From positions 2,666,001 through 2,730,000 of the forward strand of contig NZ_LT629703.1 in assembly GCF_900103365.1 (NCBI RefSeq): DNA of 64,000 bases, read 5' to 3'. The notes beneath the pieces were generated by a model. That model was not told where the DNA came from. It ran no database searches and worked only from the letters and a program-made list of their open reading frames with translations. Position numbers and translations under genes: made by a program. Each line of letters opens with the position of its first letter. Position 1 is the stretch's first letter. Below, in pieces: positions 32,634 to 42,657 of the stretch. This DNA is from Afipia sp. GAS231. Its GTDB lineage: Bacteria > Pseudomonadota > Alphaproteobacteria > Rhizobiales > Xanthobacteraceae.

Positions 32634-32658
32634 TTTATATTATGCGAGACAGTATAAA
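32634..32658. promoter_or_regulatory. imperfect palindrome between TetR and GST genes
   Basis: Outer arms TTTATA and TATAAA are exact and 8 of 12 paired positions match across the 25-base site. A TTGACC that could be a -35 box lies just upstream (32625-32630). Position fits a TetR operator. Confidence 0.45.
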
Positions 32659-32728
32659 AATCAACCCCGGCCGTTTTTGTTCCGGCGCGGTTGGTCGATT
32701 ACCCAAGAAACCTGCCAAGGAGGCATTC

Positions 32729-33373
32729 ATGGATCTCTATTTCTCGCCGCTCGCCTGCTCGCTGGCGACCCGCATTGCGCTGTATGAAGCCGGCGCTTCC
32801 GCCAACTATCTCGAGGTCGATCCCAAGACCAAGGTCGTGCAGAACGACGGCTCGGACTTTCGCAAAGTGAACCCGCTCGGGCTGGTGCCGACGCTGCGCA
32901 CCGACGACGGGTTGGTGCTGACCGAGAACGCGGCGATCTTGCAATATGTCGCCGACAGCTTTCCGCAGGCCGGCATCGCCACCGGCCCCGGCATGGAGCG
33001 CAGCAAACTGCATCAATGGCTGTGCTTCATCGGCACCGAACTGCACAAGGGCCTGTTCGTGCCGGTGCTCGACAAGACCGCGTCGGCAGAGGTGAAGACC
33101 TATATCCTCGGCAAGGGGCTTTCGCGGCTCGATTATCTCGAGAACTACCTGAAGGGCCGGGAGTTCCTGCTCGACCATTTCAGCGTCGCCGATGCCTATC
33201 TCGTCACCGTCATCAACTGGACGATGGCGACACCGCCGATCGAACTGGCGAAGTGGCCGACCGTGAAAGCCTATTACGAGCGGCTGCGCGCCCGTCCCAG
33301 CATTGCCAAGGCGGTCGCCGAAGAGTTCGAGCTCTACAAGGCCGAACTCGCGCGGCACAAGGCGGCGGCGTAA
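32729..33373 (+). CDS. glutathione S-transferase family protein
   Basis: A 214-residue GST close to the beta class: MDLYFSPLACSLATRIALYE with Cys at the beta-class catalytic position, NPLGLVPTLRTDDG (cis-Pro), LTENAAILQYVAD (glutathione-binding Glu/Asn) and the C-terminal LLDHFSVADAYLVTVINW. ATG 32729 has a perfect AGGAGG five bases upstream. Divergent from the TetR gene, which is its likely regulator. Confidence 0.93.
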   Translation: MDLYFSPLACSLATRIALYEAGASANYLEVDPKTKVVQNDGSDFRKVNPLGLVPTLRTDDGLVLTENAAILQYVADSFPQAGIATGPGMERSKLHQWLCFIGTELHKGLFVPVLDKTASAEVKTYILGKGLSRLDYLENYLKGREFLLDHFSVADAYLVTVINWTMATPPIELAKWPTVKAYYERLRARPSIAKAVAEEFELYKAELARHKAAA

Positions 33374-33390
33374 CGCGATATCTCACCACA

Positions 33391-33512
33391 CGTCGTCCCC
33401 GCGCACGCGGGGACCCATACTCCGCGGCGTTCGCAAGTTAAGGAAGTCGTCGAACACCGTGTTTCGATCGAAGGCCCACGGCGTATGGGTCCCTGCTTTC
33501 GCAGGGACGACG
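33391..33512. repeat. dispersed inverted repeat (CGTCGTCCC family)
   Basis: Arms CGTCGTCCCCGCGCACGCGG + GGACCCATAC (33391-33420) and GTATGGGTCCCTGCTTTCGC + AGGGACGACG (33483-33512). The same family occurs at 38046-38164. Each arm is itself a small hairpin. Confidence 0.75.
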
Positions 33513-33530
33513 CCGGGGTTTTTCGTTTTC

Positions 33531-33998
33531 TCAGAACGGACTCTCACCCAGTCCCGGCACGTCGGCCGGGCGCGGGCCTGGTGCCGCCCAGTGAAAGCGC
33601 CGGTCCTTTTCCGCAATCGCGATGTCGTTGATGCTGGCTTCGCGGCGGCGCATCAGGCCGTGTTCGTCGAACTCCCACTGCTCGTTGCCGTAGGAGCGAT
33701 ACCACTGGCCGGCATCGTCGTGCCATTCGTACTGGAACCGCACCGCGATCCGGTTGCCGTCGAAACCCCAGAGATCCTTGATCAGGCGGTACTCGTGTTC
33801 TTTCGCCCATTTACGGGTGAGGAATTCCACGATCGCCGGGCGGCCCTGGAACACTTCCGAGCGGTTGCGCCAGCGGCTGTCTTCGGTATAGGCCAGCGAT
33901 ACCTTGACCGGATCGCGCGAATTCCAGGCGTCTTCGGCCATGCGCGCTTTTTGCGCGGCGGTCTCTTTGGTGAAGGGCGGCAGCGGCGGGCGCGACAT
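33531..33998 (-). CDS. DUF1348/NTF2-like family protein
   Basis: A 155-residue single-domain protein of the DUF1348 group (NTF2-like fold): [80 protein letters not shown] and [20 protein letters not shown]. The family is widespread and of unknown function. ATG 33998 follows GAGGTCACC; the open frame upstream is not protein-like. Confidence 0.88.
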   Translation of the reverse strand: MSRPPLPPFTKETAAQKARMAEDAWNSRDPVKVSLAYTEDSRWRNRSEVFQGRPAIVEFLTRKWAKEHEYRLIKDLWGFDGNRIAVRFQYEWHDDAGQWYRSYGNEQWEFDEHGLMRRREASINDIAIAEKDRRFHWAAPGPRPADVPGLGESPF

Positions 33999-34081
33999 GG
34001 TGACCTCGGAGGTGAATTGAGGCCGCCAATCTATCGCCCCGCGCGGCCAAGTCGATGGCCGTTTGCCTATCACCCGATAAA

Positions 34082-34099
34082 CGGAGCCTATCGGCTCCG
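34082..34099. terminator. hairpin after ybgC, possible weak terminator
   Basis: Stem CGGAGCC / GGCTCCG with loop TATC. In the ybgC direction it is followed by GTTTATC rather than a long T run, so termination would be weak. Confidence 0.35.
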
Positions 34100-34105
34100 A
34101 TTCAT

Positions 34106-34158
34106 GTTTGGACGCGTTTTCTTCACGCGAACCGGTAGCCACTTCGCTTGAAAACGCT
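34106..34158. repeat. dispersed repeat (GTTTGGACGCGTTTTC family), uninterrupted copy
   Basis: Runs from GTTTGGACGCGTTTTCTTCA through GCGAACCGGTAGCCACTTCG to CTTGAAAACGCT. Its two ends carry the related words GCGTTTTC and GAAAACGC. Copies at 10601 and 58046 are interrupted by different palindromes. Confidence 0.7.
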
Positions 34159-34159
34159 T

Positions 34160-34609
34160 TTAAATCAGATCGGCCTTCATCATCTGCCGCAGCGATTTCG
34201 GGATCGGTTTTGCGCGCCCCTCGCAGATGAAGGCGACGCGCACCTCGGCTGTGACCAGCACCTCGTCGCCGCGCCGCACCTCCTGCGCCAGCGTGATCGA
34301 GGCGCCCTTCACCGCGACAGGCCACGTCACCACGTCGAGCAGATCGTCCATCCGCGCCGGCCGCAGGAAATCGAGTGTCATCGAGCGCACCACGAAGGCA
34401 AAGCCCGGCGTCTCCGCCTGCGCCTCGGCGAACAGCGCGTGCTGGTCGGCGCCCATCAGCCGCAGATGATTGGTCCGCCCCCGCTCCATGAAGCGCAGGT
34501 AATTGGCGTGGTAGACGATGCCGGAAAAATCGGTGTCCTCGTAATAGACGCGGACCTGCATGTGATGGCGGCCGTCACGGATCTCGCCGTCGAGATGGGG
34601 TAATGTCAC
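34160..34609 (-). CDS. ybgC: Tol-Pal-associated acyl-CoA thioesterase YbgC
   Basis: A 149-residue hot-dog-fold thioesterase acting on acyl-CoA or acyl carrier protein and genetically linked to the Tol-Pal system. Family markers are [20 protein letters not shown] with the catalytic Asp (EDTD), [11 protein letters not shown] and [18 protein letters not shown]. The normal neighbour tolQ is not next to it but at the other end of a 32-kb segment (1117-1830, same strand). Upstream are a phosphoesterase and ruvB. Confidence 0.95.
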   Translation of the reverse strand: MTLPHLDGEIRDGRHHMQVRVYYEDTDFSGIVYHANYLRFMERGRTNHLRLMGADQHALFAEAQAETPGFAFVVRSMTLDFLRPARMDDLLDVVTWPVAVKGASITLAQEVRRGDEVLVTAEVRVAFICEGRAKPIPKSLRQMMKADLI

Positions 34610-34693
34610 GTACTGTCCCTGATCGCCTGGAAAGTGCTGCTTTTGCGCAAAATCCGGCCTGCATGCAAGCGCAACGGCGTGCCCCGCTCAGGG

Positions 34694-35608
34694 TTAAGAA
34701 ACCGCCACCCCTGCTCCACCCAGCGTCACCAGCACGATCTCCGGCGGGACACCGAGACGGAACGGCATGATGCTGCAGCCGAGGCCGCCGGACACGATGA
34801 CGTCGCAGTTCATGCGCGCATGGCCGTAGACCAGCTTGCGGTAGCGCGTCGGTGCGATCGGCGACCAGCCGAGCATCCGCACCTGGCCGCCATGGGTGTG
34901 GCCGGACAGTTGCAGCGAAACCCGCGACGGCACGCGATGGGCCACATCGGGCTCGTGCGCCAGAAGGATCAGCGGCGCATCGTCGGTGACCTTTGCCAGC
35001 GTCGCGCCGAGATCGTCGACGCCGATGTGGCGCACCGGCCTGAACCGGCGCGCCGGCACATAGGCCAGTTGATCGCCGAGGCCGGCGAGCCAGAACGGCT
35101 GACCGTTTTTGCTGAGGCGCTTCGCGTCGTTTTCGTAAACCGGAATGCCGGCGGCTTCGAGGGCACGGCGGGCATGGGTCGGCCCCTGCCCCTCCCGCTG
35201 CACAGTGCTGTCTTCCCACCAGTCGTGATTGCCGAGAATGGCATGCACGCCGAGCGGTGCCTTCAACCCGGCCAACACCGGCGCCCATTCGCCGGCCGGA
35301 ATGATGCGCGTGACATGGCGGTGTCCGGCGACGTAGTCGCCGAGCAGGACGATGATGTCGGCGTTCAGCGCATTGGTGCGTTCGACAATGCCGTGGATGC
35401 GATCGATCGACATCCAGGGATCGCAGGCATGAAGGTCGGCAATGGCGGCGATCTTGAGCTGAAAACCCGCCGGCCAACGCGGTGGCGTCAGGTCGTATCG
35501 GGTAACGCCGAGCCGTACGACGGGTTCGGTGAACCCGTAAGCGGTGGTCGAGACGCCAAGCGCGCCCAGCCCAACCATGGATTTCAGGAAATGACGGCGT
35601 GAGAACAT
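34694..35608 (-). CDS. Tat-exported metallophosphoesterase (YkuE/YaeI-like)
   Basis: A 304-residue calcineurin-like phosphoesterase with a twin-arginine signal (FSRRHFLKSMVGLGALGVST). All metal-site motifs are present: IADLHACD, VLLGDYVAG, ILGNHDWWED, LLAHEPD and LSGHTHGGQVR. Related proteins hydrolyse UDP-diacylglucosamine or other phosphodiesters at the membrane. It lies between ruvB and ybgC on the same strand, with gaps of about 85 and 170 bases. Confidence 0.9.
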   Translation of the reverse strand: MFSRRHFLKSMVGLGALGVSTTAYGFTEPVVRLGVTRYDLTPPRWPAGFQLKIAAIADLHACDPWMSIDRIHGIVERTNALNADIIVLLGDYVAGHRHVTRIIPAGEWAPVLAGLKAPLGVHAILGNHDWWEDSTVQREGQGPTHARRALEAAGIPVYENDAKRLSKNGQPFWLAGLGDQLAYVPARRFRPVRHIGVDDLGATLAKVTDDAPLILLAHEPDVAHRVPSRVSLQLSGHTHGGQVRMLGWSPIAPTRYRKLVYGHARMNCDVIVSGGLGCSIMPFRLGVPPEIVLVTLGGAGVAVS

Positions 35609-35779
35609 GTGACCACTCGTGATGCGAGGCCAAGGATCGCGGCGGATTGAGCCGGAATTGCGATGGGTTTGTGCAGATCGTCAGCAGTGCGGATGACAAA
35701 CGGTTAATGCGTTAACGTCACCACCTGCTGTCGCCAACCAGCGCATCGAGCGCATATCGTTTAGATCCGGAGAAAACAG

Positions 35780-36829
35780 TCAGTCGTCGTCGCCATCACC
35801 GCCGAACAGTCCGAACTGCGCCGGGTCGCGCGTCGGCTCGGCGAGACCGAGATGCTTGAACGCATGCGAGGTCAACAGCCGGCCGCGCGGCGTACGCTGC
35901 AGGTAGCCGCACTGGATCAAGAACGGCTCGATGATGTCCTCGATGGCGTCGCGCGGCTCCGACAGCGCCGCCGCCATGGTTTCGACGCCGACCGGTCCGC
36001 CTCCATAGTTCATCGCAATCGTCGTGAGATAGCGGCGGTCCATCGCATCGAGGCCGGCGGAATCCACTTCCAGCGCGCTCAGCGCGTGGTCGGCGATGGC
36101 GCGGTCGATCGAACTCGCATCCGCCGCCGAGGCAAAATCGCGCACCCGCCGCAGCAGCCGTCCGGCGATGCGCGGCGTGCCGCGGGCGCGGCGCGCGATC
36201 TCGTTGGCGCCATCGGGCGACATGCCGATGTTGAGCACGCGGGCGCCGCGGGTGACGATCTTTTCGAGTTCTTCCTCGGTGTAGAAATTCAGCCGCACCG
36301 GAATGCCGAAGCGGTCGCGCAACGGATTGGTCAACAATCCCGCGCGGGTTGTGGCGCCGACGAGGGTGAATTTCGCCAGATCAATCTTGACCGAGCGCGC
36401 CGCGGGGCCCTCGCCGATGATGAGGTCAAGCTGAAAGTCCTCCATCGCCGGATACAGCACTTCCTCCACCGCCGGGCTGAGGCGGTGGATTTCGTCGATG
36501 AACAGCACATCGCGCTCTTCGAGATTGGTCAGGAGTGCCGCGAGATCGCCGGCCTTGGCGATCACGGGTCCCGAGGTGGCGCGAAAGCCGACGCCGAGTT
36601 CGCGCGCGACGATCTGGGCCAGCGTGGTCTTGCCGAGGCCGGGGGGCCCGACGAACAGCACGTGGTCGAGCGCTTCGTTCCGCTTACGCGCCGCTTCGAT
36701 GAAGATCGAGAGATTCTTGCGGGCCTGTGCCTGGCCGACGAATTCGGACAGCAGTTGCGGACGCAGTGCGGTGTCGCCGACATCGTCGCTGCGCCGTTCT
36801 GGGGTAACGATGCGGGAGGGCGGGTTCAC
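35780..36829 (-). CDS. ruvB: Holliday junction branch migration helicase RuvB
   Basis: The AAA+ motor that drives branch migration of Holliday junctions with RuvA. 349 residues, the normal length. Walker A is [13 protein letters not shown], Walker B is [12 protein letters not shown], sensor 1 is [11 protein letters not shown] and the arginine finger region is NPLRDRFGI. The C-terminal winged helix has [17 protein letters not shown]. The GTG start overlaps the ruvA stop (GTGA). Last of ruvCAB. Confidence 0.98.
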   Translation of the reverse strand: MNPPSRIVTPERRSDDVGDTALRPQLLSEFVGQAQARKNLSIFIEAARKRNEALDHVLFVGPPGLGKTTLAQIVARELGVGFRATSGPVIAKAGDLAALLTNLEERDVLFIDEIHRLSPAVEEVLYPAMEDFQLDLIIGEGPAARSVKIDLAKFTLVGATTRAGLLTNPLRDRFGIPVRLNFYTEEELEKIVTRGARVLNIGMSPDGANEIARRARGTPRIAGRLLRRVRDFASAADASSIDRAIADHALSALEVDSAGLDAMDRRYLTTIAMNYGGGPVGVETMAAALSEPRDAIEDIIEPFLIQCGYLQRTPRGRLLTSHAFKHLGLAEPTRDPAQFGLFGGDGDDD

Positions 36830-37443
36830 TTCGCCAGTTCCTTAAGCCCCAGGCGGATCAGTTGCGCGGTCTCGGCGTTTTCACCGGCGCTGCGCGAGGC
36901 CTGCGCGATGGCGGCCGCGGCCTGCGGCTGGCCGTAGCCGAGATTGACCAGCGCCGAGATCGCATCCGTCACCGGACGCGGCGCGCGGTCGTTATCGATC
37001 GCTCCGGACAGATGCACCAGCGCCGGGTCGACATTGGCGAAGTGAGGCGCCTTGTCCTTCAATTCAGTAACGATGCGCTCAGCCACCTTCGGCCCGACAC
37101 CAGGCGTGCGGCTCACCGCGGCCTTGTCGCGCAGCGCGATCGCATTGGCGAGTTCAGATGGCGGCAAGGTCGAGAGCACCGCAAGCGCCACCTTGGCGCC
37201 GACGCCCTGCACGGTCTGCAGCAGGCGAAACCATTCGCGTTCGACGTCGCTGCGAAAACCGAACAGCTTGATCTGGTCCTCGCGCACATAGGTCTCGATC
37301 GAGAGCACGGCGGCATCGCCCGGCGCAGGCAGCGCCTGCAGCGTGCGCGACGAGCAATGCACCTGATAGCCGACGCCGCCGACGTCGAGGATCACGTAGT
37401 CCTCGCCGTAAGAGTCGATCAGGCCCTTGAGTTTTCCGATCAT
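36826..37443 (-). CDS. ruvA: Holliday junction DNA helicase subunit RuvA
   Basis: RuvA tetramers bind the junction and load RuvB. The 205-residue protein has the OB domain ([31 protein letters not shown]), the helix-hairpin-helix pair ([20 protein letters not shown] and [19 protein letters not shown]) and the flexible linker to domain III ([20 protein letters not shown]) that touches RuvB. ATGA overlap with ruvC upstream. Confidence 0.97.
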   Translation of the reverse strand: MIGKLKGLIDSYGEDYVILDVGGVGYQVHCSSRTLQALPAPGDAAVLSIETYVREDQIKLFGFRSDVEREWFRLLQTVQGVGAKVALAVLSTLPPSELANAIALRDKAAVSRTPGVGPKVAERIVTELKDKAPHFANVDPALVHLSGAIDNDRAPRPVTDAISALVNLGYGQPQAAAAIAQASRSAGENAETAQLIRLGLKELAK

Positions 37444-37967
37444 AGGCTCGCCACCTTCAGCCGCAGCGCGGTGCTGGCGCGGTGATGGGCATGGGTGATC
37501 GCGATCGCCAGCGCGTCGGCGGCGTCGGCCGATTTCGGCTCGGCCTTCGGCAGCAGGATTTTCAGCATCACCGCGATCTGGTTCTTGTCGGCATGGCCGG
37601 CGCCGACCACGGTTTTCTTGACCTGGTTGGGCGCATATTCCGCCACTTCGATGCCGAACATCGCCGGCGCCAGCATCGCGACCCCGCGCGCCTGGCCGAG
37701 CTTCAGCGTCGCGACCCCGTCCTTGTTGACAAAAGTCTGTTCGACGGCGGCCTCCGCCGGTCGGAAATCGCCGAGCACGGCGGCGAGCCCTTCATGGATC
37801 GCCAGAAGGCGGCTGGCCAGCGGCAGATGATCCGGTGGCTCCACCGAGCCGCAGCCGATGAAGACGAGACGATTGCCCTCGGTCTCGATCACGCCCCAGC
37901 CGGTGCGGCGCAGGCCGGGGTCGATGCCGATGATCCGGACGGGTTGGCGAATCGGGGGTGACGTCAT
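37440..37967 (-). CDS. ruvC: Holliday junction resolvase RuvC
   Basis: RuvC cuts Holliday junctions symmetrically. The 175-residue protein carries the four acidic catalytic positions: first Asp in [14 protein letters not shown], Glu in [11 protein letters not shown] and the C-terminal [21 protein letters not shown] 37967 is chosen because the family begins just before this motif; the open frame further upstream runs into a repeat. First gene of ruvCAB. Confidence 0.97.
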   Translation of the reverse strand: MTSPPIRQPVRIIGIDPGLRRTGWGVIETEGNRLVFIGCGSVEPPDHLPLASRLLAIHEGLAAVLGDFRPAEAAVEQTFVNKDGVATLKLGQARGVAMLAPAMFGIEVAEYAPNQVKKTVVGAGHADKNQIAVMLKILLPKAEPKSADAADALAIAITHAHHRASTALRLKVASL

Positions 37968-38045
37968 GGCGTAGTGATAACGCCAGAGCCGAGTGAACGA
38001 AACATAAACAAAATGGTCATCCCCTGCCGGAGGACGGAGGTGCAT

Positions 38046-38164
38046 CGTCGTCCCTGCGAAAGCAGGGACCCATAACCACTGGCGGTTATTGGACGAAGGG
38101 TCCCAGCCACCGCGGAACAATCGAGAGATCACGCGGTATGGGTTCCTGCGTTCGCAGGGACGAC
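38046..38164. repeat. dispersed inverted repeat (CGTCGTCCC family)
   Basis: Arms CGTCGTCCCTGCGAAAGCAG + GGACCCAT (38046-38073) and ATGGGTTCCTGCGTTCGCAG + GGACGAC (38138-38164), same family as 33391-33512. It ends just before the yebC stop and could form the end of its transcript. Confidence 0.75.
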
Positions 38165-38167
38165 AAG

Positions 38168-38914
38168 TCACCCGCCCATCTTGGCGACCAGCGCGTCGGA
38201 AATCTCGAAATTGGCGTAGACGTTCTGGACGTCGTCGTGCTCGTTCAACAGGTCCATCAGCTTCAAGAGCTTCTCGCCGACCTCGTCCTCGACCGCGATG
38301 GTGTTTTGCGGCTTCCAGGTCAGCGCGGCCTTGCGGGCTTCGCCGAACTTCGCTTCCAGCGCTTTGGCCACTTCGCGAAAAGTTTCTTGCGAGGCGTAGA
38401 TCTCGTGGCCGCTCTCGCTGGAGATCACGTCGTCGGCGCCGGCCTCGATCGCGGCGTCCAGCATCGCGTCGTCGGAAGCGACCTTGGCGTCATATTCGAT
38501 GACGCCGGTGCGGTCGAACATGAAAGCCACCGAGCCGGTTTCGCCGAGATTACCGCCGGATTTGGTGAAGTAGGTGCGAATATCGGAAGCCGAGCGGTTG
38601 CGGTTGTCGGTCAGCGCCTCGACGATCACGGCGACGCCGCCCGGCCCGTAGCCTTCGTAGCGGATTTCGTCGTAGTTCTCGCTGTCGCCGCCGGTCGCCT
38701 TCTTCACCGCGCGCTCGATATTGTCCTTCGGCATGTTTTCCTGGCGCGCCGCGATAATGGCGGCGCGCAGCCGCGGGTTCATGGCCGGATCCGGGGTGCC
38801 CAGTTTCGCGGCCACGGTGATTTCCCGGGCCAGTTTGCCGAACACCTTCGACTTCTGGGCGTCCTGCTTGCCCTTGCGGTGCATGATGTTCTTGAATTGG
38901 GAATGGCCGGCCAT
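38168..38914 (-). CDS. yebC: YebC/PmpR-family DNA-binding regulatory protein
   Basis: A 248-residue YebC-type protein with the invariant start [20 protein letters not shown], then [17 protein letters not shown] [40 protein letters not shown] and [15 protein letters not shown]. Family members act as transcription factors and, as shown recently for relatives, in ribosome rescue at stalling sequences. It precedes ruvC, the usual order in Proteobacteria. ATG 38914 begins the conserved N-terminus. Confidence 0.97.
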   Translation of the reverse strand: MAGHSQFKNIMHRKGKQDAQKSKVFGKLAREITVAAKLGTPDPAMNPRLRAAIIAARQENMPKDNIERAVKKATGGDSENYDEIRYEGYGPGGVAVIVEALTDNRNRSASDIRTYFTKSGGNLGETGSVAFMFDRTGVIEYDAKVASDDAMLDAAIEAGADDVISSESGHEIYASQETFREVAKALEAKFGEARKAALTWKPQNTIAVEDEVGEKLLKLMDLLNEHDDVQNVYANFEISDALVAKMGG

Positions 38915-39118
38915 AGGGGCTCTCTTGGATTCGTCCGGGAGTGATTTTGGGGGTGAAAACGCGGCCTTATAGGCCGATGGCGGGCCAAAATCAAAGACTT
39001 GCGTCAATTTCGCGCAAGGGAACCCGTGCCGCATGCCGGAATATCAGGCACCTGTTAACCATGACTTCATGCTCGGATGAGAGGATGTCCCACCCATTCT
39101 CAACTTTTAAGAGCCCCC

Positions 39119-40876
39119 ATGGCGTTCGGTCTATTTGGAAAGCGCGTGCCGACAGCGGCTGCGCCGGCCGTCGAACACCCGGTTCCGGCAACCGCACCGG
39201 CGGCCGAACCCGTCAGCACCGAGAGCGATTCGGCGAAGGCCATCCTTGAGCTGCTGGAGCTCGAACTCGGCGGCATGATCCGCCAACTGGAACGGGCGGC
39301 CAGTTCGGTCGCCGGCGGGGCCGAGGCAACGGCCGCGACCCTTTCCACCATCCGTCAGCGCACCGACGCCCTGACCGGCCACACCAGCGCTGCCCAAACC
39401 ACGGCGACGACCTTTTCGCAGGTCGCCGACAAGTTCACCCAATCGGCCGAGGGTATCGGTTCGCAGGTGCGCGACGCCGGCAGGCTCGCCGACCAGGCCA
39501 GCGCCGCCGCCCGCGAAGCCAGCGCCAATGTCGCAAGGCTCCGCGAGTCGTCGGCCGCGATCGGCAACGTCGTCAATCTGATCGCGCAGATCGCACGGCA
39601 AACCACGCTGTTGGCGCTCAATTCCACCATCGAAGCCGCGCGCGCCGGCGAGGCCGGCCGCGGTTTTGCCGTCGTCGCCACCGAAGTGAAGGCGCTGGCG
39701 GTGCAGACCCAGAACGCCACCGAGGAAATTACCAAGAAGATCGAGGCCCTGCAGCGCGACGCCACCGGTTCGGCCGATGCCGTGCAGCGCATCTCGCAGG
39801 CGATCGAGGCGATCCGCCCGGTGTTCGAGACCGTCAACGGCGCGGTGGCCGAGCAGAGCCAGACCACCGGCGAGATGTCCGACAACGCCGCCTCGACCTC
39901 GCGCTTCATCGTCTCGGTCGGCGACAGCGCCTCTGAAATCGACAGCGTCACCAAGGAAGCCGAGGCGCATGGCGAAAGCGTCGCCAAGGCCGGCCAGGCC
40001 GTCACGATGTTCGCGCAGAAGCTCAAATCGCGCTGCGCCGTGCTGCTGCGTCAGAACGAGGGCACCGATCGCCGCAAGCGCGAAAAGCTGCCCTGCAGCC
40101 TCAAGATCGAAATGACCACGTCGCGCGGCGTCGTCACCGCCCCGGTCTATGAGATTTCGAACGAGGGCATCCTGATCAGCGGACCGGATGCCGAACGGCT
40201 GGCGCCGCACGAAACCCTGGCCGCCACGTTGCAGAACGTCGGCGCCTGCCGGATCCGCATCGGCGAACGCAGCAAGGCCGGCGTGCTGGCGCAGTTCGAG
40301 CGGCCGGATGCCGCCTTGAAAGAAGCGATCGAGGACGCGCTGTGGGCGATCCACGACGAAAACACCGAATTCATCACCCGCGCCATGGAGGCCGGCGTCG
40401 CGCTGACGAAAATCTTCGAGAACGGCGTCGCCAGCGGCGCGATCTCGATCGAGGACATGTTCGACACCGACTATGTGGAAATCCCGGGCACCAATCCGGT
40501 TCAGCACCGCACCAAGGTGCTGGACTGGGCCGACCGTGCGTTGCCGGCGTTCCAGGAAGCTTGCCTGGCCAAGGATCCGCGCATGGCGTTCTGTGCGACG
40601 ATCGATCGCAACGGCTATCTGCCGGTCCACAACAAGATCTATTCCCACCCGCAGCGGCCGAGCGATGTCACCTGGAACACCGCCAACAGCCGCAACCGGC
40701 GCATCTTCAACGATACGGCGGGCCTTGCCGCAGGCCGCAACCAACGCGCCTATTTGGTCCAGAGCTATGCCCGCGACATGGGTAACGGCAAAACCGTCAT
40801 GATGCGCGAGATCGACGTTCCGATCCGCGTCAAGGGCCGCCACTGGGGCGCCTTCCGCACCGCGTACCGACTATGA
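39119..40876 (+). CDS. soluble methyl-accepting chemotaxis protein with PilZ-like and C-terminal sensor-like domains
   Basis: A 585-residue chemoreceptor without membrane helices, so cytosolic. After a Pro/Ala-rich start there is a long helical signalling domain whose CheA/CheW-contacting hairpin tip is [20 protein letters not shown] followed by [20 protein letters not shown]. About residue 305 a PilZ-like segment follows ([34 protein letters not shown]); its RxxxR and DxSxxG motifs are altered, so c-di-GMP binding is doubtful. The C-terminal 140 residues ([66 protein letters not shown]) form a domain shared with the next gene. Start signal is weak. Confidence 0.85.
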   Translation: MAFGLFGKRVPTAAAPAVEHPVPATAPAAEPVSTESDSAKAILELLELELGGMIRQLERAASSVAGGAEATAATLSTIRQRTDALTGHTSAAQTTATTFSQVADKFTQSAEGIGSQVRDAGRLADQASAAAREASANVARLRESSAAIGNVVNLIAQIARQTTLLALNSTIEAARAGEAGRGFAVVATEVKALAVQTQNATEEITKKIEALQRDATGSADAVQRISQAIEAIRPVFETVNGAVAEQSQTTGEMSDNAASTSRFIVSVGDSASEIDSVTKEAEAHGESVAKAGQAVTMFAQKLKSRCAVLLRQNEGTDRRKREKLPCSLKIEMTTSRGVVTAPVYEISNEGILISGPDAERLAPHETLAATLQNVGACRIRIGERSKAGVLAQFERPDAALKEAIEDALWAIHDENTEFITRAMEAGVALTKIFENGVASGAISIEDMFDTDYVEIPGTNPVQHRTKVLDWADRALPAFQEACLAKDPRMAFCATIDRNGYLPVHNKIYSHPQRPSDVTWNTANSRNRRIFNDTAGLAAGRNQRAYLVQSYARDMGNGKTVMMREIDVPIRVKGRHWGAFRTAYRL

Positions 40877-40904
40877 TCCCGAACTCAACCAAGGAGATGC
40901 CGTG

Positions 40905-42333
40905 ATGCCGGCAGCTCAACCCACTGAACCAACGCCCGCTGCGCCGACGCCGTCGGCCAGCGAACGGCTGGTCGATCAACTCGCCAACCGGATCGGCGGC
41001 CTCGGCGTCGAACTCGCCGACGTCGCCGGCAACCTGCAGGAAGTAGCCTCCCGGGTGTCCAGCCAATCCGACCGGTTCGGCCAGTTGCAGAAAACCGCCG
41101 AGACGATGGTTTCCGCCAATCACGGCATCGCCGACGCCTCGCAGGCGGTGCAGACAGCCGCCACCGCTGCCGTCGGCGAAATCACGCAATCGCGCAGCGT
41201 CGTCGAGACCGCGGTCCAGCACATCGCCGAACTGATCGAAGCGGTCGGCCGCATCGAACACCGGCTGGGCTCGGTCGGCTCGGCATTGTCCGAAGTCGCA
41301 AAGGTCTCGGGATCGATCGAGGCGATTGCGCGGCAGACCAACCTGCTGGCGCTGAACGCGACCATCGAAGCCGCGCGCGCCGGCGCCGCCGGCCGCGGCT
41401 TTGCGGTCGTCGCCAGCGAGGTAAAGAACCTCGCCGAAGCGACAAGACAGGCGACGCAACTGATCGGCGATACCGTGCGCGGGCTCGACGGCCAGGTCAC
41501 CAACCTGATCGGCGAGAGCGGCGACGCCTCGGCTCGCGCCAAGAACGCCGGCGAAGGCGCCGCGCGGATCCAGAGCATCATCGCCCGCGTCCAGGACGGC
41601 TTTACTGCGGTCGGCCGCGAGATCGACGGCGTCACCAAAGCGGCGACCTCCAACCTCGCACATTGCGACCGCGTGATCGACGAGCTCGGCCATCTCGCCA
41701 AGGGCGTCGATCTGTCGTCGACCGACTTGCGGCGTGCCGATGATCGCGTCGCCAAGCTGCTGGAAATTTCCGAGGGGCTGATCGCGCTGATCGCCGACAG
41801 CGGCGTCGAGACCTCGGATGCGCCCCTGATCCGCGTCGTGATCGAAACCGCCAAACAGATCTCGGCCGCGTTCGACGATGCCGTTGCACGCGGCGAGATC
41901 ACGGTCGATCAGTTGATGGACGAGAAATACCGCGAGATCCCCGGCACCGATCCGAAGCAATACCTGACCGACTACGTCGCCCTGACCGACCGCATCCTGC
42001 CTGCGATCCAGGATCCGGTTCAGAAATACGATCCGCGCATCGTGTTTTGCGTTGCCTGGGCCCGGGGTGGCTACCTTCCGACCCACAACCCGAACTATCG
42101 TCATCCGCAAGGGGGCCGACCCGGTCTGGAACAATGCCAACTGCCGCAACCGGCGCCTCTTCAACGACCGCGCCGTCAAGAAGGTCGCGGCCAACACGCG
42201 GCCGTTCCTGCTGCAGACCTACCGGCGCGACATGGGCGGCGGCAATTTCGTGCTGATGAAGGACTTGTCCTCGCCGATCCACGTCCGCGGCCGCCATTGG
42301 GGCGCCTTCCGCATGGGATTCCGGCAGTCCTGA
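40905..42333 (+). pseudogene. second soluble chemoreceptor, frameshifted in a G5 run near its C-terminus
   Basis: Reads as a cytosolic chemoreceptor: [20 protein letters not shown], tip [20 protein letters not shown] with [20 protein letters not shown], then the C-terminal domain [20 protein letters not shown] and [15 protein letters not shown]. At 42111-42115 a GGGGG run shifts the frame; with one G less the domain continues [20 protein letters not shown] to [14 protein letters not shown], ending at 42333 exactly like its neighbour. As written, translation would continue in the wrong frame to 42371. It lacks the PilZ-like insert of the first receptor. AAGGAG precedes ATG 40905. Either a sequencing error, a pseudogene or a slippage site. 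Confidence 0.8.
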
Positions 42334-42657
42334 CGGTGTTGCAACGCGGCACGGCGCTCCATCACCGATGACTCATCCGGCATCCACCGGCAACGGAGAG
42401 TTTTGACGCCCCGCCTCCTGCGAAGGGTAAGGCATCACGGCCTCTGCCGATCGCCTGCCCGTGGAAGAGCGCCGCCACACGATGGTTGAACTTTACGAAC
42501 TCCGCCGGGTAATCATAAAATACGCGCGTTCGATCCCGCCCGGGCCGGCCCACGCGAGCACCGACAGATAGCGGCGCCCCCTGACCCGGGACAGGATTGG
42601 CATGGCATCAAGCATGGCCGCGTCAGCGGCATTTTGCCCTGATCGCCTGGGCCATTA
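42334..42657. other. intergenic region before the Crp/Fnr gene
   Basis: About 320 bases, no frame with protein-like composition and no clear inverted repeat. It probably holds the promoter of the Crp/Fnr gene. Confidence 0.5.

Noticed and set aside
39131..42197. Long minus-strand frames (570 and 455 codons) opposite the chemoreceptors
   Set aside because: They mirror the chemoreceptor codons, are rich in Gly/Asp/Arg and lack ribosome sites or known domains.
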